Part shown: piece by piece, positions 62,926 to 64,000 of the stretch
How the letters are laid out: each line of letters starts with the position of its first letter
Position numbering within the stretch: the first letter of the stretch is position 1
Origin: Microvirga rosea
GTDB taxonomy: Bacteria; Pseudomonadota; Alphaproteobacteria; Rhizobiales; Beijerinckiaceae
Assembly (NCBI RefSeq): GCF_020595095.1
Contig: NZ_JAJDOP010000002.1
Coordinates: 124,001 to 188,000, forward strand
Length of the DNA: 64,000 nt
Direction: 5' to 3'
Translations under genes and position numbers: made by a program
Notes under the pieces: generated by a model
What the model was told of the DNA's origin: nothing
Databases searched by the model: none
What the model saw: the letters and a program-made list of their open reading frames with translations, nothing else

Positions 62926-64000
62926 ATGTCTGAGGCAACCAACCCGCCCAGCGGCCCTGAAGGCGGATCCGAAGCCCTGCTCGCGCGACGCACCCGCTAC
63001 CGGGTTTCGGGGATGGACTGCGCCTCCTGCGCGGCCAAGATCGACAACGCCCTGCGGCGTGCCCCCGGCGTGGGCCGCGTCAATGTCTCAGTCCCCGCCG
63101 GAACCGTGACGGTTGACCACGCCGACACGGTCATCCCGGCCGCACTCTCCAAGCGGATCACCACGCTCGGGTACAAGGTGATGGAGCAGGAGCCGACGAC
63201 CTCCCACGAGAATGGCCATCACGACCATGGGCATGGCCCCGGTTGCGGCCACGACCATGACCATGACCACGATCACCGGCACGACTCCGATGAGGAGCCT
63301 GCGGCCGGACTGCACGGGCACCTGCACGATCATGGTCCCAGCGACGTTTCTTGGTGGAAAAGCACGCGTGGCCTTCTGACCATCGCCTGCGGCGCCGCGC
63401 TCGTGGCGGCCTACCTCGTCGGGCGGGCGGTGCCGCAGACCGGGCACTGGACCTTCATCCTCGCCATGGCCGTGGGCCTTGCGCCGATTGCCCGGCGAGC
63501 GCTCGTGGCAGCCCGCTTCGGCACTCCGTTCTCGATCGAGATGCTGATGACCATCGCAGCCGTCGGCGCCGTGATCATTGGCGCGACCGAAGAGGCCGCT
63601 ATGGTGGTCTTCCTGTTTCTTGTCGGCGAGCTGCTGGAGGGCGTCGCCGCGGGACGTGCGCGCGCCAGCATCCAGGGCTTGACGAAGCTGGTGCCCAAGA
63701 CCGCGCTCCTCGAGCGCGACGGCAGGACCGAGGAGGTCCCGGCCGAGATCCTCGCCGTCGGGTCGATCATCCTCGTACGGCCCGGCGACCGGGTTCCGGC
63801 CGATGGCGAAATCGTCTCGGGCGAGAGCGCCGTCGACGAGGCTCCGGTCACCGGGGAGAGCGTGCCCAAACGCAAGGGTGCCGGGGACAGGGTGTTCGCC
63901 GGCACGATCAATGGCAGCGGCGCTTTGCGCGTACACGTCACCGCGGCCGCGCAGGACAACACCATCGCGCGCATCGTGCGGCTCGTGGAGGAGGCGCAGG
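62926..64000 (+). CDS. zntA: Zn/Cd/Pb-exporting P-type ATPase (P1B-2), partial at right edge
   Basis: Metal export pump. The visible N-terminal 358 residues have one HMA domain with GMDCASCAAKID (Cys pair near 32/35), a His-rich cytosolic linker (GHHDHGHGPGCGHDHDHDHD) at about 86-126, then WWKSTRGLLTIACGAALVAA, the TM region and the actuator motif VDEAPVTGESVPKRKGAGD. The catalytic part with the CPC and DKTGT motifs lies beyond the window. Start ATG 62926 follows GAAGAGG. The divergent MerR regulator supports Zn/Cd/Pb rather than Cu. Confidence 0.93.
   Translation, partial: MSEATNPPSGPEGGSEALLARRTRYRVSGMDCASCAAKIDNALRRAPGVGRVNVSVPAGTVTVDHADTVIPAALSKRITTLGYKVMEQEPTTSHENGHHDHGHGPGCGHDHDHDHDHRHDSDEEPAAGLHGHLHDHGPSDVSWWKSTRGLLTIACGAALVAAYLVGRAVPQTGHWTFILAMAVGLAPIARRALVAARFGTPFSIEMLMTIAAVGAVIIGATEEAAMVVFLFLVGELLEGVAAGRARASIQGLTKLVPKTALLERDGRTEEVPAEILAVGSIILVRPGDRVPADGEIVSGESAVDEAPVTGESVPKRKGAGDRVFAGTINGSGALRVHVTAAAQDNTIARIVRLVEEAQ

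Overview
The window reads as chromosomal DNA of a GC-rich alphaproteobacterium of the Hyphomicrobiales (Methylobacteriaceae or Bradyrhizobiaceae-like, for example Microvirga). The basis is the base composition, tightly packed ATGA-overlapping operons, many ABC importers for aromatic and organic compounds, an IalB-family protein, and the style of the pca cluster. No plasmid or phage genes, transposases or CRISPR arrays were seen. The genus is an inference.

Layout. (1) 0.3-7.7 kb: a complete peptide/opine-type ABC importer (fused double ATPase, binding protein, two permeases) with an aldehyde dehydrogenase and an SDR dehydrogenase placed inside the same operon, so it is probably an uptake-and-oxidise unit. 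Convergent to it is a luciferase-like oxidoreductase. (2) 8.9-12.7 kb: an Ala/Lys/Glu-rich exported protein, an amidase, a TetR regulator and a divergent GST with a candidate operator. (3) 12.7-27.2 kb: a full aromatic-acid block. It holds pobA with a divergent AraC regulator, a tiny Cys-rich protein, and one long minus-strand array, pcaB-F-J-I-G-H-C-D followed upstream by livF-G-M-H-K-type ABC importer genes, with a divergent IclR regulator. Together this takes 4-hydroxybenzoate to protocatechuate and on to succinyl-CoA and acetyl-CoA, with an ABC importer in place of the usual PcaK permease. (4) 27.2-33.8 kb: a Ugp-type glycerophosphoryl importer (ugpB, A, E; no ATPase gene), ugpQ and a glycerol-1-phosphate dehydrogenase, divergent from a SorC-family regulator.

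(5) 33.8-43.7 kb: mixed housekeeping and envelope genes. These are an IalB-like protein, an export ABC pair, a GFA-type zinc protein, a large polytopic membrane protein, tRNA-Ser(GCU), a family 2 glycosyltransferase, a GST and an endonuclease/exonuclease/phosphatase-fold protein. (6) 43.8-46.9 kb: copA-cueR copper export with a textbook MerR-type promoter. (7) 47-61 kb: an envelope-oriented stretch with an L,D-transpeptidase, a calcineurin-like phosphatase, several small secreted proteins and lipoproteins, a secreted HAD phosphatase, a secreted arylsulfatase, a free-standing protein resembling the C-terminal domain of large arylsulfatases, and a two-component system (NarL type). The response regulator promoter and the promoter of a small secreted protein 9 kb away share a long conserved element with two TCAGGGT boxes exactly 22 bp apart, which suggests an uncharacterised regulon. 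(8) 60.7-64 kb: an orphan LanC-like protein, then a zinc/cadmium/lead-type MerR regulator divergent from a zntA-type P-type ATPase that runs off the window.

The best leads for something undescribed are the TCAGGGT two-component regulon with its secreted proteins and sulfatase parts, the glycerol-1-phosphate branch of the ugp cluster, and the orphan LanC-like gene.
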